The notes under the pieces were generated by a model. That model was not told the DNA's origin and ran no database searches. It worked only from the letters and a program-made list of their open reading frames with translations. Shown here piece by piece: positions 44,162 through 54,046 of a DNA stretch of 64,000 nucleotides. The stretch is from Streptomyces sp. CB02400 (lineage in GTDB: Bacteria > Actinomycetota > Actinomycetes > Streptomycetales > Streptomycetaceae), in the NCBI RefSeq assembly GCF_001905725.1, contig NZ_LIWB01000001.1, forward strand, positions 1,120,881-1,184,880, in the 5' to 3' direction. Position numbers and translations under genes: made by a program. Each line of letters starts with the position of its first letter. Position 1 is the stretch's first letter.

Positions 44162-46368
44162 TGGCGGACACCGATGGCCCGGCCGGGGCGGAGGCGGCCG
44201 GGGGAGGGGCCGACGTACTCGACCGGCTCGACCCCGTCGTCCTGCACCACATCGTCAACACCCTCGGCTGGCCCGACCTGCGCCCCCTCCAGCGGGCGGC
44301 GATCACCCCGCTCATGGACGGCGAGGACGCCGTCCTGCTGGCGCCGACGGCCGGCGGCAAGACCGAGGCGGCCTGCTTCCCGCTGCTGTCGGCGATGGCC
44401 GGACAACGGTGGACCGGCACCTCGGTGCTGTACCTGTGCCCCCTCAAGGCACTCCTCAACAACCTGGTCGGCCGCGTCGACACCTACGCCCAGTGGCTGG
44501 GACGGCGCGCCGCCCTCTGGCACGGCGACACCAAGGAGTCGCAGCGGCAGCGCATCCGTACCGAGGCGCCGGACGTCCTGCTGACCACGCCCGAGTCGCT
44601 CGAGGCGATGCTGATCGGCGTCAAGACCGACCACGCCCGGCTGCTGGGAAGCGTACGGACCGTCGTCGTCGACGAGGTGCACGCCTTCGCGGGCGACGAC
44701 CGGGGCTGGCACCTGCTCGCCGTACTCGAACGGCTGGAACGGGTCACCGGCCGGCCCATCCAGCGCGTCGGACTCTCGGCGACCGTCGGCAACCCCGAGC
44801 ACCTGCTGCGCTGGCTGCAGGGAGCTGGTACTGGGAGCCGTACCGGGCAGGTCGTCGCGCCGGGCGTCCACCTGCCCGCCACCGGTGCGGCCGGACACGG
44901 GGAGCAGGCTGCTGCGGACCCGTCCCGCAGGCCCGCGGGCGAGGTGGAGCTCGACTACGTGGGCTCCCTCGACAACGCAGCCAAGCTCATCGCCGCCCTG
45001 CACCGGGGGGAGAAACGCCTCGTCTTCTGCGACTCGCGCCGTCAGGTCGAGGAACTGGGCGCCGCGCTCCGGGCCCGCGAGGTGACCGTCTTCCTGTCCC
45101 ACGCCTCCCTCTCCGTCGACGAACGCACGCGCTCCGAGCAGGCCTTCGCCGAAGCGCGCGACTGCGTCATCGTCTCCACCTCCACCCTCGAACTCGGCAT
45201 CGACGTCGGTGACCTGGACCGCGTCATCCAGATCGACTCACCGGCCTCCGTCGCCTCCTTCCTGCAGCGCATCGGCCGCACCGGGCGACGGCCCGGCACC
45301 GTACGCAACTGCCTGTTCCTCACCACTCACAAGGACACGCTGCTCCAAGCGGCAGGCTTGCTGTTGCTCTGGTCGCGCGGCTGGGTCGAACCGGTCCTCC
45401 CACCGCCCGAGCCGCGCCACCTCGTGGCCCAGCAGCTCCTCGCCGCCACCCTGCAGCAGCACAAGCTCGGCGACCAGTTGTGGGAACAGCAGTGGAACGG
45501 CCTCGCCCCCTTCGACCGGTCCGCCGCCCCGATCCTGCGCCACCTCACCGAGGAGGGCTTCCTCGACAGCGACGGCGGCCTGCTGTTCGTCGGGCCCGAG
45601 GCGGAACGCCGCTTCGGCAAGCGGCACTTCATCGAACTCACCGCGTCCTTCACCGCGCCACCGCAGTTCACCGTCCTGTCCGGACGCACGGAGATCGGCC
45701 GCACCGACCCGAGCGTGCTCACCGAGGAACGCCCGGGCCCGCGCCGCCTACTGCTCGGCGGACGCAGCTGGCAGGTCACCTACATCGACTGGACGCGCAA
45801 ACGCGTCTTCGTCGAACCCGCCGACGGCGGAGGTGTCGCCAAGTGGATGAACGGTGGCATCGCCGGACTGTCGTACGCCCTCACCCGCGCCATGCGTGAA
45901 GTACTGCTGGGTGCGAACCCGCCCGTCTCCCTCACCCGGCGTGCCGAGTCGTGCCTGACCGAACAGCGTGAGACCGACGCACCCGACACCGTGCAGCCGG
46001 ACGGCACACTGATCACCCGAGTCGGCCGCGACGTGCGCTGGTGGACCTGGGCCGGCTACCGCGCCAACGCCACCCTCGCAGCCACCCTCTCGTCGGTCGC
46101 CGACCCCCTGCAACGTCCCACCGACTGCTGGCTGCGCCTGCGCGAGGACCTCACCCCGGCCGACTGGCGCGCGGCCCGCGAGAACGTCGGCGAGAGCCTG
46201 GTCCTGCCCGACGTGGACCCCCGGGCCGTACGCGGCCTGAAGTTCTCCGCCGCCCTCCCGGAACGCCTCGCCGTCGCCACGGTCGCGGCCCGCCTGGCCG
46301 ACTTCGAGAGCGCCCGCGCCGTTCTTACCGAGCCTGTCCGTCTCGTCTACTCGAACGATGTTGCCTGA
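44161..46368 (+). CDS. brxHI: BREX DEAD/DEAH helicase BrxHI
   Basis: The start is the ATG at 44161 overlapping the brxD stop; the longer open frame upstream is only a shadow of brxD. The 735-aa protein has helicase motif I APTAGGKT (61-68), DEVH (171-174), a motif III-like SATVGNP, a C-terminal helicase domain with STLELGIDVGD and QRIGRTGRRPG, and an Lhr-like C-terminal extension. It is the helicase of type 2 BREX. Three copies of GCCTGAG cover its stop. Confidence 0.93.
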   Translation: MADTDGPAGAEAAGGGADVLDRLDPVVLHHIVNTLGWPDLRPLQRAAITPLMDGEDAVLLAPTAGGKTEAACFPLLSAMAGQRWTGTSVLYLCPLKALLNNLVGRVDTYAQWLGRRAALWHGDTKESQRQRIRTEAPDVLLTTPESLEAMLIGVKTDHARLLGSVRTVVVDEVHAFAGDDRGWHLLAVLERLERVTGRPIQRVGLSATVGNPEHLLRWLQGAGTGSRTGQVVAPGVHLPATGAAGHGEQAAADPSRRPAGEVELDYVGSLDNAAKLIAALHRGEKRLVFCDSRRQVEELGAALRAREVTVFLSHASLSVDERTRSEQAFAEARDCVIVSTSTLELGIDVGDLDRVIQIDSPASVASFLQRIGRTGRRPGTVRNCLFLTTHKDTLLQAAGLLLLWSRGWVEPVLPPPEPRHLVAQQLLAATLQQHKLGDQLWEQQWNGLAPFDRSAAPILRHLTEEGFLDSDGGLLFVGPEAERRFGKRHFIELTASFTAPPQFTVLSGRTEIGRTDPSVLTEERPGPRRLLLGGRSWQVTYIDWTRKRVFVEPADGGGVAKWMNGGIAGLSYALTRAMREVLLGANPPVSLTRRAESCLTEQRETDAPDTVQPDGTLITRVGRDVRWWTWAGYRANATLAATLSSVADPLQRPTDCWLRLREDLTPADWRAARENVGESLVLPDVDPRAVRGLKFSAALPERLAVATVAARLADFESARAVLTEPVRLVYSNDVA

Positions 46369-46383
46369 GGCCTGAGGCCTGAG
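46363..46383 (+). repeat. Three tandem 7-base repeats at the brxHI stop
   Basis: GCCTGAG is repeated three times without spacing. The first copy supplies the TGA stop (46366-46368). Because seven is not a multiple of three, slippage would change the C-terminus only if it occurred before the first copy's stop. Confidence 0.8.
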
Positions 46384-46441
46384 GCATGGGTCCAACGGCG
46401 TGTGAAGCGGATTTGAACTCCAGCCCAACGACCTCACGCGT

Positions 46442-47014
46442 CTACCTACTGGGGGTTTCCACGCACGCAGTGATGCCGAGATCCCGGCGCATCTCATCCC
46501 TCAGGGCGGTCAGCCGGTCCCAGAGGTCGTCCACCCGTCGACTCAGTTCCTGAAGCTCCTCCTCCCGGTCCGACTGCCCCGAATCCAGGCGCTGGACCAG
46601 CCCGTAGATCTTCCGCAGCGAACCGTTGGCGGCGCCCGCAACGGGCAGCACGGCATCGGACACGATCATGTGAGACTCCGCGTGCTGGACGACGTAGGCA
46701 CTCCAGCGCTCCTCCAGTTCAGCCCGTCGCGCCTCGTCGAAGGAGCCGCCCCGGCGCAGATCGTGCATGCACCCGGCCAGAGCATCCCGGGCCGCTCGCG
46801 CCGTGGCGTTCAACCGCGTGTATGCGGCCCGCCGTTCCTCCAGCAGACGGCTGTCCCGCTCACGGATCCGGTCCTCTTCACGATGACGCTCGATCCGCTC
46901 GTGCTCACGGGTCCACCCGCGTTCCGCACTGCGCTGCGTCAGGAGAACCGAAGCCAGGGAGACCCCGCCTCCGATCACTGCAGCCGCAAGTGCCAGTAGA
47001 GCCGCACCCATCAC
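46442..47014 (-). CDS. Small membrane-anchored coiled-coil protein
   Basis: The start at 47014 gives 190 aa. An N-terminal membrane helix (ALLALAAAVIGGGVSLASVLL) is followed by a long, Arg/Glu-rich helical region, likely a coiled coil (residues ~27-70 and ~145-180). No enzymatic motif is present. Many such one-helix coiled-coil proteins occur in actinomycetes without known function. The gene is convergent with brxHI and lies between it and the large helicase gene. Confidence 0.7.
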   Translation of the reverse strand: MMGAALLALAAAVIGGGVSLASVLLTQRSAERGWTREHERIERHREEDRIRERDSRLLEERRAAYTRLNATARAARDALAGCMHDLRRGGSFDEARRAELEERWSAYVVQHAESHMIVSDAVLPVAGAANGSLRKIYGLVQRLDSGQSDREEELQELSRRVDDLWDRLTALRDEMRRDLGITACVETPSR

Positions 47015-47120
47015 TCGCCCCCTCGTTCACGGACTTCACGGCATTCTTCCTGACATCACCCGCCAACACACCGGATTCACCGTCATCGAGGTCTCACCAC
47101 GCCACTGGCGACCGGTCGGT

Positions 47121-47138
47121 GAGCGGACTGCTCCGCTC
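47121..47138 (-). terminator. Hairpin after the large helicase gene
   Basis: GAGCGGA and TCCGCTC form a 7-bp stem with loop CTGC, ~50 bases beyond the stop of the large minus-strand helicase gene. There is no T run. Confidence 0.4.
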
Positions 47139-47189
47139 GCGCGGGTCGCCGGTCGTCATCGGTCCCTCCCTTGAACCAGCGCACGGTCG

Positions 47190-50100
47190 TCACCCGGTGA
47201 CGTCGTCCACCGGCACGAGCCCCGACGGACCCGTGGTGACGAGCCCGCTGGTGATCAGCTCCTCGATGTCCTGGTCGAACGCGGCCCGGATGTCCGTCCC
47301 CAAGCGCAGCCACCCGAAGAACCGGGCCGTCTCCCTGGCCAGTTCCTCGCGGCGCATGCCCGGTGACTCCGACAGGATGCCGAGCAGGGCGACCTGACGC
47401 TCCGCGGGAGGAACCTGGGAGACCTTCTTGCGGTCGAAGTCCGGGCTCGGAGTCCGGGCCATCGTCACGGCCCGTCCGGGTACGTCCCAGACGGTCCCGG
47501 ACTGGACCGCTTTCTTCTTCCGGCGCAGTCGTGCCAGCGCGTCGCGGACGCTGCCCTGCACGATCTGACCCGAGCGGTCGAGCAGCCACGCACTGCGGAC
47601 CCGGCCGATCAACACGTCCTCCTCGATGGGACCTTCCATGGTGAGGATGTGGAGGGCCACTTCAGCAACCACCTTCTGGGCGGCGGGGTCGCGGAGGTCG
47701 ATGCCCGGGAGCCGGGCGGCCGCGGACAAGGCGTCCTTCAGGTCGTACAGCTCCTCCCAGCCCAGGGCGCGGTACGGCCGGCTCCACTCGGAGCGGTCGG
47801 ACTCGGTGACCGGAACGATCGCTATCTCCGCCGGGGCCTTCTCGGGCGCGGGAGCCGGAGCAGGTTCCGACGCGGGCGCGTACGGGTCGGCCGCGCAGGC
47901 CGTCTCCACCGCCTCGCGCAACCGTCGCTGCGCGTCCTTGCGGTTGCGGTACCAGTCCGTGCCCCAGATCCGGTGCAGGTTCCACCCCAGGCCGCGCAGG
48001 ATCTCCTCGCGCAGCCGGTCGCGGTCGCGGGCCGCGCGGGAGGAGTGGTACATCGCGCCGTCGCACTCGATGCCGAGCGCGTAGGAGCCGGGGGCGCCGG
48101 GGTGCCGGACCGCCATGTCGATCCGGAAGCCCGCCACGCCCACCTGGGGCTGCACCTCGTAGCCCCACCCGCGCAGGGTGTCGAGCACGTCCTCCTCGAA
48201 CGGGCTCTCCGGCGCGGCGTCCGCGTCGGGGGCGGCCGTGGCCAGGATCGCGGGGCCCTGTTCCGCGTACTGCAGGTAGCGCTTGAGGTGCTGGACGCTC
48301 TTGTTCGCGCTGTCCGGCAGGTCGGCGCCGTGGAAGGACGCCACGACCTCCACCCGGTGCCGCGCCCGGGTCACGGCCACGTTCAGCCGCCGCCAGCCGC
48401 CCTCGCGGTTGATCGGGCCGAAGGAGGAACGCAGCTTGCCCTGAGCGTCGGGGCCGTATCCGACCGACAGGACGATCACGTCGCGCTCGTCGCCCTGCAC
48501 CGTCTCCAGGTTCTTCACGAAGAAGCCGCCCAGACGGTCCTCCGTGAAGTACTTGTCGAGGTCGGGCCGGGACCTGCGGGCCTCGGTGACGGCGTCCTCG
48601 ACGGCGTCCGCCTGTGCCTTGGAGAGCGTGACGACGCCCAGGGTCAGGTGCGGTCGCGTCGAGAAGTGGTGGACGACCCGCTCGGCCACCAGTTCGGCCT
48701 CGCGGACGTTGTCGCGCTTGCCGCTGCGGTCGTACACGCCGTCGGCCTTGTAGAACGCGACGCCCACGTCGTGGCCGTCGGTGACCGCGCCCGGGAACAC
48801 GACCATGGAGTCGTCGTAGAACTCGTGGTTGCTGAAGGCGATCAGGTTCTCATGGCGGCTGCGGTAGTGCCAGCGCAGCGACAGCTCACGCAGCACCCCG
48901 CTGGCCTTGCAGGCGTCCAGAATGGACTCGAAGGAATCGGGCACCTCCTCGTCCCACTCGTCGTCATCGTCGGAGTCGCCGCCGGCGCTGAAGAACGACG
49001 TGGGCGGGAGCTGCCGCGGGTCGCCCGCCACGATCAGGGCGTCACCGCGGTAAATGGCGTTCACGGCGTCCTGCGGAAGGACCTGGGACGCCTCGTCGAA
49101 GATCACCACGTCGAAGCGGAAGTCCGGCGGCAGGTACTGGCTGACCGTCAGCGGGCTCATCATGAAGCACGGCTTGAGCCGTTGTACGACGTCCCGGGTC
49201 TCGTTCAGGAGCCGCCGCACCGGCATGTGCCGCCGCTGCAGCTTCGCCTGACGGCTCAGGATCGCGGCCTGACCCGTCGTCGCCCGGCGCGGACGTCGTG
49301 CGTTGCAGGCATCGATCACCGTCGCGTGGGCGGCCTGCACCAGCCCGCGGTCCAGTCGGCGGTAGCGCTCCACCACCTGGTCGCGGTCGGCGGCCCGTAC
49401 CACCGCGAGACGGCTGTCGGACGCCAACTGGTGCTCCACCCAGGCACGCAGCACGGTGCGCTCCACGGCCACGGGGAACAGCGACGCCGGAACCTCGCGG
49501 TCCGCGAGCTGCGTCGGCAGATTCTCCAGCCCGTACCGGCTCAGCACCTCGTGGGCCTCGGCCGAGCGGAGCCAGGCGTCCGGGCCGTAGGGATCGTCGG
49601 ACATGCGGTCTAGGAGTGTCCGGGCGGACGGGAACCCGGCCTCCAACTCGGTGCGGATCTCCGCTGCCCGGGCCGGTACGAAGTAGTCGACGAGGACCTC
49701 CGACCGCTCCAGCCAGTCACGGTTGCGGCGCTCCACCGACGAGTCGGGCGCCGCGTGCAGCAGCAGGCGCGCGGCCTCGGGCTCCAGAGGGGCGGCCGAG
49801 CCGGTGACGGAAGCGGTGCGCCGGACACCGAGGGTCCAGTCCAGGGCGCGGTGGACGGCCTCCCGGGAAGTGTGCACTCCCTCGTACAGGTCACCGAGCA
49901 GACAGCGGTGGTCAGCCTCAGAGCTCAGGAGATCCTCCTCGGCCGCGCGGGCTGCGACCACGGCCGCCACGGAGGAGCGGGCGCCGCCCAGGGACAACCA
50001 GTCGGCGCCCCCGCCCGGGGAGCCCGTGGCACGGGCCACCGAGTGAATCAGGGAAGCGGCCTCGTCGAGGGGATCGAGGTGGGCACGCAGCCAGGCCGCG

Positions 50101-53100
50101 CCCTCGGGCAGGGAACGGGCCCGCAGACCGGGGGCGGCAGCAGCCAGCGCGGGGGAGTGCGTGAAGGTCTCCCAGTCGGCGCACTCCGCCCGCAGGCGGG
50201 CGGCCGTCTCCAGTAGCCCTGGAACGGCGGGCTGGTGAGCGCAGAGGGCGCGGACGGGACCGCTGCGCCGGACCGGGTCCGCCAGGACCGGGCCGGCCAG
50301 CCGGTGGGCGTCGGACGCCGCGGCGAGCGCCGCGGCCAGGGCGGCGGTGCGGGGACGGCCGTCCGGCGCGTACTCGCCCAGGAGCTCAGCGGTCCGGACA
50401 GGGACAGATCCCGTCTCAGGCCCGTCGCTGGTGAACGACAGCCGCATGGCCTGGCGCAGCAGGTCGCTCTCCACCGTCGTGCCGCCGCCGGTGTCCGGCC
50501 GGTCGTCGAGACGGGTGTCCAGGCCCGTGTACCAGGCGCACAGCAGTTCCCGGTCCTGGGCCTCCCGGGCGGCGAACGCCGCGTCCTCCCGCTGCGCCGA
50601 GTGCGCCGCGGCGACCGCCGCGCGCGCCGAGGCGAGGGTGTGGCCCGTCGTCCCGGGGAACTCCCGGCGACCGACGGACTGGACCGTGTCGATGAGTCTC
50701 ACGGCGTCCTCCAACGCCGGCACGTGGGCGCGCAGCCACACGGCGGTCGCCGCCGATCCAAGACGGCCCAGGTCCGTGCCGTGCTCGCGCAGCCGTGACT
50801 CCCGCAGTGCCGAGCCCCACGTGCTCAGGTCGTCCTCCAGCCGCTTGACCCACTCGGACAGCGCGGGGTCGGACACGGACCCGTGGGCCAGCTGCACGGC
50901 CAGACGGTTGCGACGGACCGGGTCGGCCACCACGTCCGGGGCGAGCCGGTGAGCATCCTCGGCCTGGCGCAGCGCGCCGTCCAGCGCGTTGATGTCGGGC
51001 AGGTCGTCACCGGCGTACGCGGCGAGCAGTTCCGCGTGTTCGGTCACCGCGGCACGCACGGCCCGGTGTGCCTGCTGCCAGGCCGCCGCCTTGCCCAGTT
51101 CCGCCTGCAGGCCGCTGTTCCAGGATCCGCCGGTGCTGACTCCGCCGACGAGTTTCCGGTCGGCCCGGACCTGGGAGGACAGAGCCGCCGCGAAGCGCCG
51201 GCCGTTCTCCGAGAGGCGGCGCACCGCGTCGGTCAGCCCTTCGGTGTAGGGCGTACCGGGACCGAACACGTCCTGCGCTTCCTGACGGGCCCGGTCGAGG
51301 ACGTCCATGAGGCGGTGCAGTTCGTCAACGGCTCGGCGTACCCGGGGCAGCACGGCCGGATCGAACCAGGAGACCGGAGCGCGGTGGACGGGGCCGGCCA
51401 GCGCGGCCAGCCCGGTCACGGACCGCGTCGCGGAGGCGGTGTCCGGCGGTTCGCAGCCCAGCAGTTCCGCCACGTTCACCGCGCACTTGGCGGTGCCCTC
51501 CAGCATGTCGGCGAGGGTGCCCCAGCGGGAGGCGAGCGAGTCGGCCTCGTCCCGGCCGAGGACCGTGAGGTTGGCACCGGACGGCTCCATGAATCCGAGC
51601 GCGGCCTCCGCTGCCTCCGGCTCTCGGGGCAGGTGGGACGGCAGGTCCGCCCAGCCAGGCCCCGCGTGCTCCCGCGCTGTCGCCCGTGCTGCGGTCGTGC
51701 GGTCACGACAGGCCTCGAACTCCCTCACAGAGGTCGCCACGAGACCGAGGGCTGCTCGCTGGGCGGCGGCGAAGTCCTCCGGGGCGAGCCACGCCTCCAG
51801 TGGGCGGTGCGGGACGTCGGACAGGTCCGCCAGATCGCACAGGGCCGTCGCCTCAGCCAGCGAATGTGGTTCGTCGACGCCCAGGTCCCGGGCGAGCTCG
51901 CGGGCCGAGGAGGTGGCGCTGCCCAGCAGGTCGGCCGCCTTCTCGAAGTCCCTGCTCAGGTTCTCCGCCTGCCGCTCGGTCAGGCCGGTCAGATCCAGAC
52001 CCCGCGGCTCGAGGGAGACCAGAGCCCGCTCCGCCGCCGGCGGCTCGGGGCGAAGACGCGGGGACACCTCCTGCCAGCGGTCGCCCACCAGGTCCTGCGC
52101 GGTCTGCTGGGCACGCCGTACGCGGCGCAGTGCGTCGAGGAAGGACTCGACCGGATCGGTCACGGCGTGAGCCATGTCGGCTTCGGTGAGCCACCACTCG
52201 GGCACAGGCAGCCGTTCGTCCAGCAGACGGAGCAGCCGGACGAGACGGTCCACCTGGTCCGACGTCGTGAACTGCGCGCCCTCCGGAGCGAGCGCCCCGT
52301 AGCCGTCGAGGGCGGACAGGAGTCCGCTCAGGGCCGTGCGCGCCTCTTCCAGGGCGGGGCCGGGGTGGGGCCGGTCCGTGCGCAGTCCCCGCCACGGAAA
52401 GCCCGGGTCGGCCACCGCCTGCCAGGCGTCACCGACAGCGTCGGCGGCCTTGAGCACGTCGGCCAGGTCGGCCGCGGTCAGGGAGGAGGGAGCGAACAGT
52501 CGGGACGAACCGTCATCGGAAGCGGAGAGGTAGGCGACCGGGGCGTCGTCGAGACGGCCCACCTGGCCGATGACGTCGTGCAGGGTGCGACCCAGGGGGC
52601 GGCGCACCTCGTTCATCGCGGCGGCGTACGCGGACAGTGCCTCGCGGTCGAGGCGCGCCTGGACCCTCTCCTGGTCGGGGAGCCCGGTTGCCTGGGGCTG
52701 CTCGGAGAGCGCACGGCCGAGTTCCTGCGCCACGGCCTTACGACTGGTGTTGCGGCTGTGCAGGGCGAAGGAGTAGGAGTCCAGACCCACTGACCTCAGC
52801 CGCTGCAGCACGACGTCCAGCGCCGCCGCCTTCTCACTGACGAACAGCACGCTGCGGCCAGCGTGCATCAGTCCGGCGATGATGTTGGTGATGGTCTGGC
52901 TCTTGCCCGTCCCCGGAGGACCATCGAGCACGAAGGACCGGCCCGCAACGGCTGCCGCGACTGCCTGCCGCTGCGAAGTGTCCGCGTCCAGAACCAGCGG
53001 AGCGTCCTCCGGAGGGGCCAGCTCGTCGACCCGTTCCGCCGGCACCTCCTCGAAGTCGAAACGGTCGGAGGCGAGAGCGTCGCCGGGTCCCACCGCCACC

Positions 53101-53864
53101 GCGCGCACCAGGTCGCTCGCGAGGAGCCGGTGTTCGTTCTCCAGCAGGTCCCGATACATCGACTCCTTGTGGGAGGCGAAGAGTGCCATGACGACCCGCT
53201 CCTCCACCTCCCACTGGGACTTGCCGGCCACCGCCCCGCGCACGGCCTCGACCACCGCGTCCACGTCACGGCAGTCGGTCTCCGCGACGGGCGCCCAGTC
53301 GATGCCGAACTGTTCCAGCTTGATGGGCAGTGCGGGATTGAGCTGTGGGTCCTCGTCCTCGTTCGCCTGGAGGAGTACCTGTCCGGTGGGCGTCCGCACG
53401 ATTTCCACCGGGAAGAGGATCAGTGGCGCCTGATTGCTGGTGGTGGCCCCGTCCTCACGCCAGTGCAGCATGCCGACGCCCAGGTGGAGGGTCCACAGAC
53501 CGTAGTCGTTGAACACCTGAGTCGCCTTGGAGCGCAGGGAGCGCAGCGCCCTCTGCAGCGCGGGGGCCGTGGTTTTCTGCGTGACGATGTCGTCCTCACC
53601 GGGAGGAGGGCACTCCTGCTCCTCATCCTCCGCGGGCACCTCGTCCGGGAGCGGCGCGAAGCGCAGCGCGTGGTTCTCCAGCAGCCTCACCAGCTCCGAC
53701 GGCAAGGGGGCCGACAGTTCCAGTGTCGAGGTGCGGGTGTGTCGGAAGTTCAACAGCCGGTTGCGTCCGCTGAGGTCCACGAGCGACGTGCGCCAGTTCG
53801 CCAGGACTGCCTTGAGGCGTTCCAGATCGCTGCCGCCCCCGAATGCACCCGGAATGGTCGTCAC
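47190..53864 (-). CDS. Giant DUF4011 / SF1 helicase / Vsr-like nuclease / DUF3320 protein (2224 aa)
   Basis: The start is the GTG at 53864, after AGGGAC. The N-terminus is DUF4011-like (WRTSLVDLSGRNRLLNFRHT). Walker A GPPGTGKS is near 313-321, followed by a ~1200-residue helical insertion. The rest of the SF1 (Dna2/Nam7-type) helicase then follows, with IFDEASQVLPQDAV near 1585 and VAVTRARHRVEV. After it comes a Vsr/DUF559-like endonuclease domain (~1890-1980: FRIDMAVRH, GIECDGAMYHSS), and finally a DUF3320-type end. The order DUF4011-helicase-Vsr-DUF3320 is known from predicted and tested single-gene anti-phage systems (the Hhe-type helicase-nucleases, as I recall). It probably recognises and degrades invading DNA. 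Confidence 0.88.
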   Translation of the reverse strand: MTTIPGAFGGGSDLERLKAVLANWRTSLVDLSGRNRLLNFRHTRTSTLELSAPLPSELVRLLENHALRFAPLPDEVPAEDEEQECPPPGEDDIVTQKTTAPALQRALRSLRSKATQVFNDYGLWTLHLGVGMLHWREDGATTSNQAPLILFPVEIVRTPTGQVLLQANEDEDPQLNPALPIKLEQFGIDWAPVAETDCRDVDAVVEAVRGAVAGKSQWEVEERVVMALFASHKESMYRDLLENEHRLLASDLVRAVAVGPGDALASDRFDFEEVPAERVDELAPPEDAPLVLDADTSQRQAVAAAVAGRSFVLDGPPGTGKSQTITNIIAGLMHAGRSVLFVSEKAAALDVVLQRLRSVGLDSYSFALHSRNTSRKAVAQELGRALSEQPQATGLPDQERVQARLDREALSAYAAAMNEVRRPLGRTLHDVIGQVGRLDDAPVAYLSASDDGSSRLFAPSSLTAADLADVLKAADAVGDAWQAVADPGFPWRGLRTDRPHPGPALEEARTALSGLLSALDGYGALAPEGAQFTTSDQVDRLVRLLRLLDERLPVPEWWLTEADMAHAVTDPVESFLDALRRVRRAQQTAQDLVGDRWQEVSPRLRPEPPAAERALVSLEPRGLDLTGLTERQAENLSRDFEKAADLLGSATSSARELARDLGVDEPHSLAEATALCDLADLSDVPHRPLEAWLAPEDFAAAQRAALGLVATSVREFEACRDRTTAARATAREHAGPGWADLPSHLPREPEAAEAALGFMEPSGANLTVLGRDEADSLASRWGTLADMLEGTAKCAVNVAELLGCEPPDTASATRSVTGLAALAGPVHRAPVSWFDPAVLPRVRRAVDELHRLMDVLDRARQEAQDVFGPGTPYTEGLTDAVRRLSENGRRFAAALSSQVRADRKLVGGVSTGGSWNSGLQAELGKAAAWQQAHRAVRAAVTEHAELLAAYAGDDLPDINALDGALRQAEDAHRLAPDVVADPVRRNRLAVQLAHGSVSDPALSEWVKRLEDDLSTWGSALRESRLREHGTDLGRLGSAATAVWLRAHVPALEDAVRLIDTVQSVGRREFPGTTGHTLASARAAVAAAHSAQREDAAFAAREAQDRELLCAWYTGLDTRLDDRPDTGGGTTVESDLLRQAMRLSFTSDGPETGSVPVRTAELLGEYAPDGRPRTAALAAALAAASDAHRLAGPVLADPVRRSGPVRALCAHQPAVPGLLETAARLRAECADWETFTHSPALAAAAPGLRARSLPEGAAWLRAHLDPLDEAASLIHSVARATGSPGGGADWLSLGGARSSVAAVVAARAAEEDLLSSEADHRCLLGDLYEGVHTSREAVHRALDWTLGVRRTASVTGSAAPLEPEAARLLLHAAPDSSVERRNRDWLERSEVLVDYFVPARAAEIRTELEAGFPSARTLLDRMSDDPYGPDAWLRSAEAHEVLSRYGLENLPTQLADREVPASLFPVAVERTVLRAWVEHQLASDSRLAVVRAADRDQVVERYRRLDRGLVQAAHATVIDACNARRPRRATTGQAAILSRQAKLQRRHMPVRRLLNETRDVVQRLKPCFMMSPLTVSQYLPPDFRFDVVIFDEASQVLPQDAVNAIYRGDALIVAGDPRQLPPTSFFSAGGDSDDDDEWDEEVPDSFESILDACKASGVLRELSLRWHYRSRHENLIAFSNHEFYDDSMVVFPGAVTDGHDVGVAFYKADGVYDRSGKRDNVREAELVAERVVHHFSTRPHLTLGVVTLSKAQADAVEDAVTEARRSRPDLDKYFTEDRLGGFFVKNLETVQGDERDVIVLSVGYGPDAQGKLRSSFGPINREGGWRRLNVAVTRARHRVEVVASFHGADLPDSANKSVQHLKRYLQYAEQGPAILATAAPDADAAPESPFEEDVLDTLRGWGYEVQPQVGVAGFRIDMAVRHPGAPGSYALGIECDGAMYHSSRAARDRDRLREEILRGLGWNLHRIWGTDWYRNRKDAQRRLREAVETACAADPYAPASEPAPAPAPEKAPAEIAIVPVTESDRSEWSRPYRALGWEELYDLKDALSAAARLPGIDLRDPAAQKVVAEVALHILTMEGPIEEDVLIGRVRSAWLLDRSGQIVQGSVRDALARLRRKKKAVQSGTVWDVPGRAVTMARTPSPDFDRKKVSQVPPAERQVALLGILSESPGMRREELARETARFFGWLRLGTDIRAAFDQDIEELITSGLVTTGPSGLVPVDDVTG

Positions 53865-53920
53865 GGTTGTCCCTGCTCTCGCGTCGCGCTGCTCATACCG
53901 GAGAGGGAAAGCACGGACTT

Positions 53921-54001
53921 CATGTCAGGGACATGGAAACGCGGGCGGGCCCGGCGTTGTCCATCTGATCCCCCCTGTGTGACATGTTCGTCTTGTCGCA
54001 C
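53921..54001 (-). promoter_or_regulatory. Operator-like palindromes upstream of the giant helicase
   Basis: CATGTC-AGG-GACATG (53921-53935) is a perfect 6-bp palindrome. GTGTGACA (53977-53984) and TGTCGCAC (53994-54001) form an imperfect inverted repeat with one mismatch. Both contain TGTC/GACA. On the minus strand, TAGAAT further upstream is a possible −10. A repressor site is plausible. Confidence 0.35.
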
Positions 54002-54046
54002 TCGCCCCCCCACGGACGGACGGATTCTATGGTGACGGTGTGGAAA

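Noticed and set aside
54005-54011. Run of seven C upstream of the giant helicase
   Set aside because: It is non-coding and probably too far from the promoter to act as a switch; single runs of seven are not rare at this G+C.
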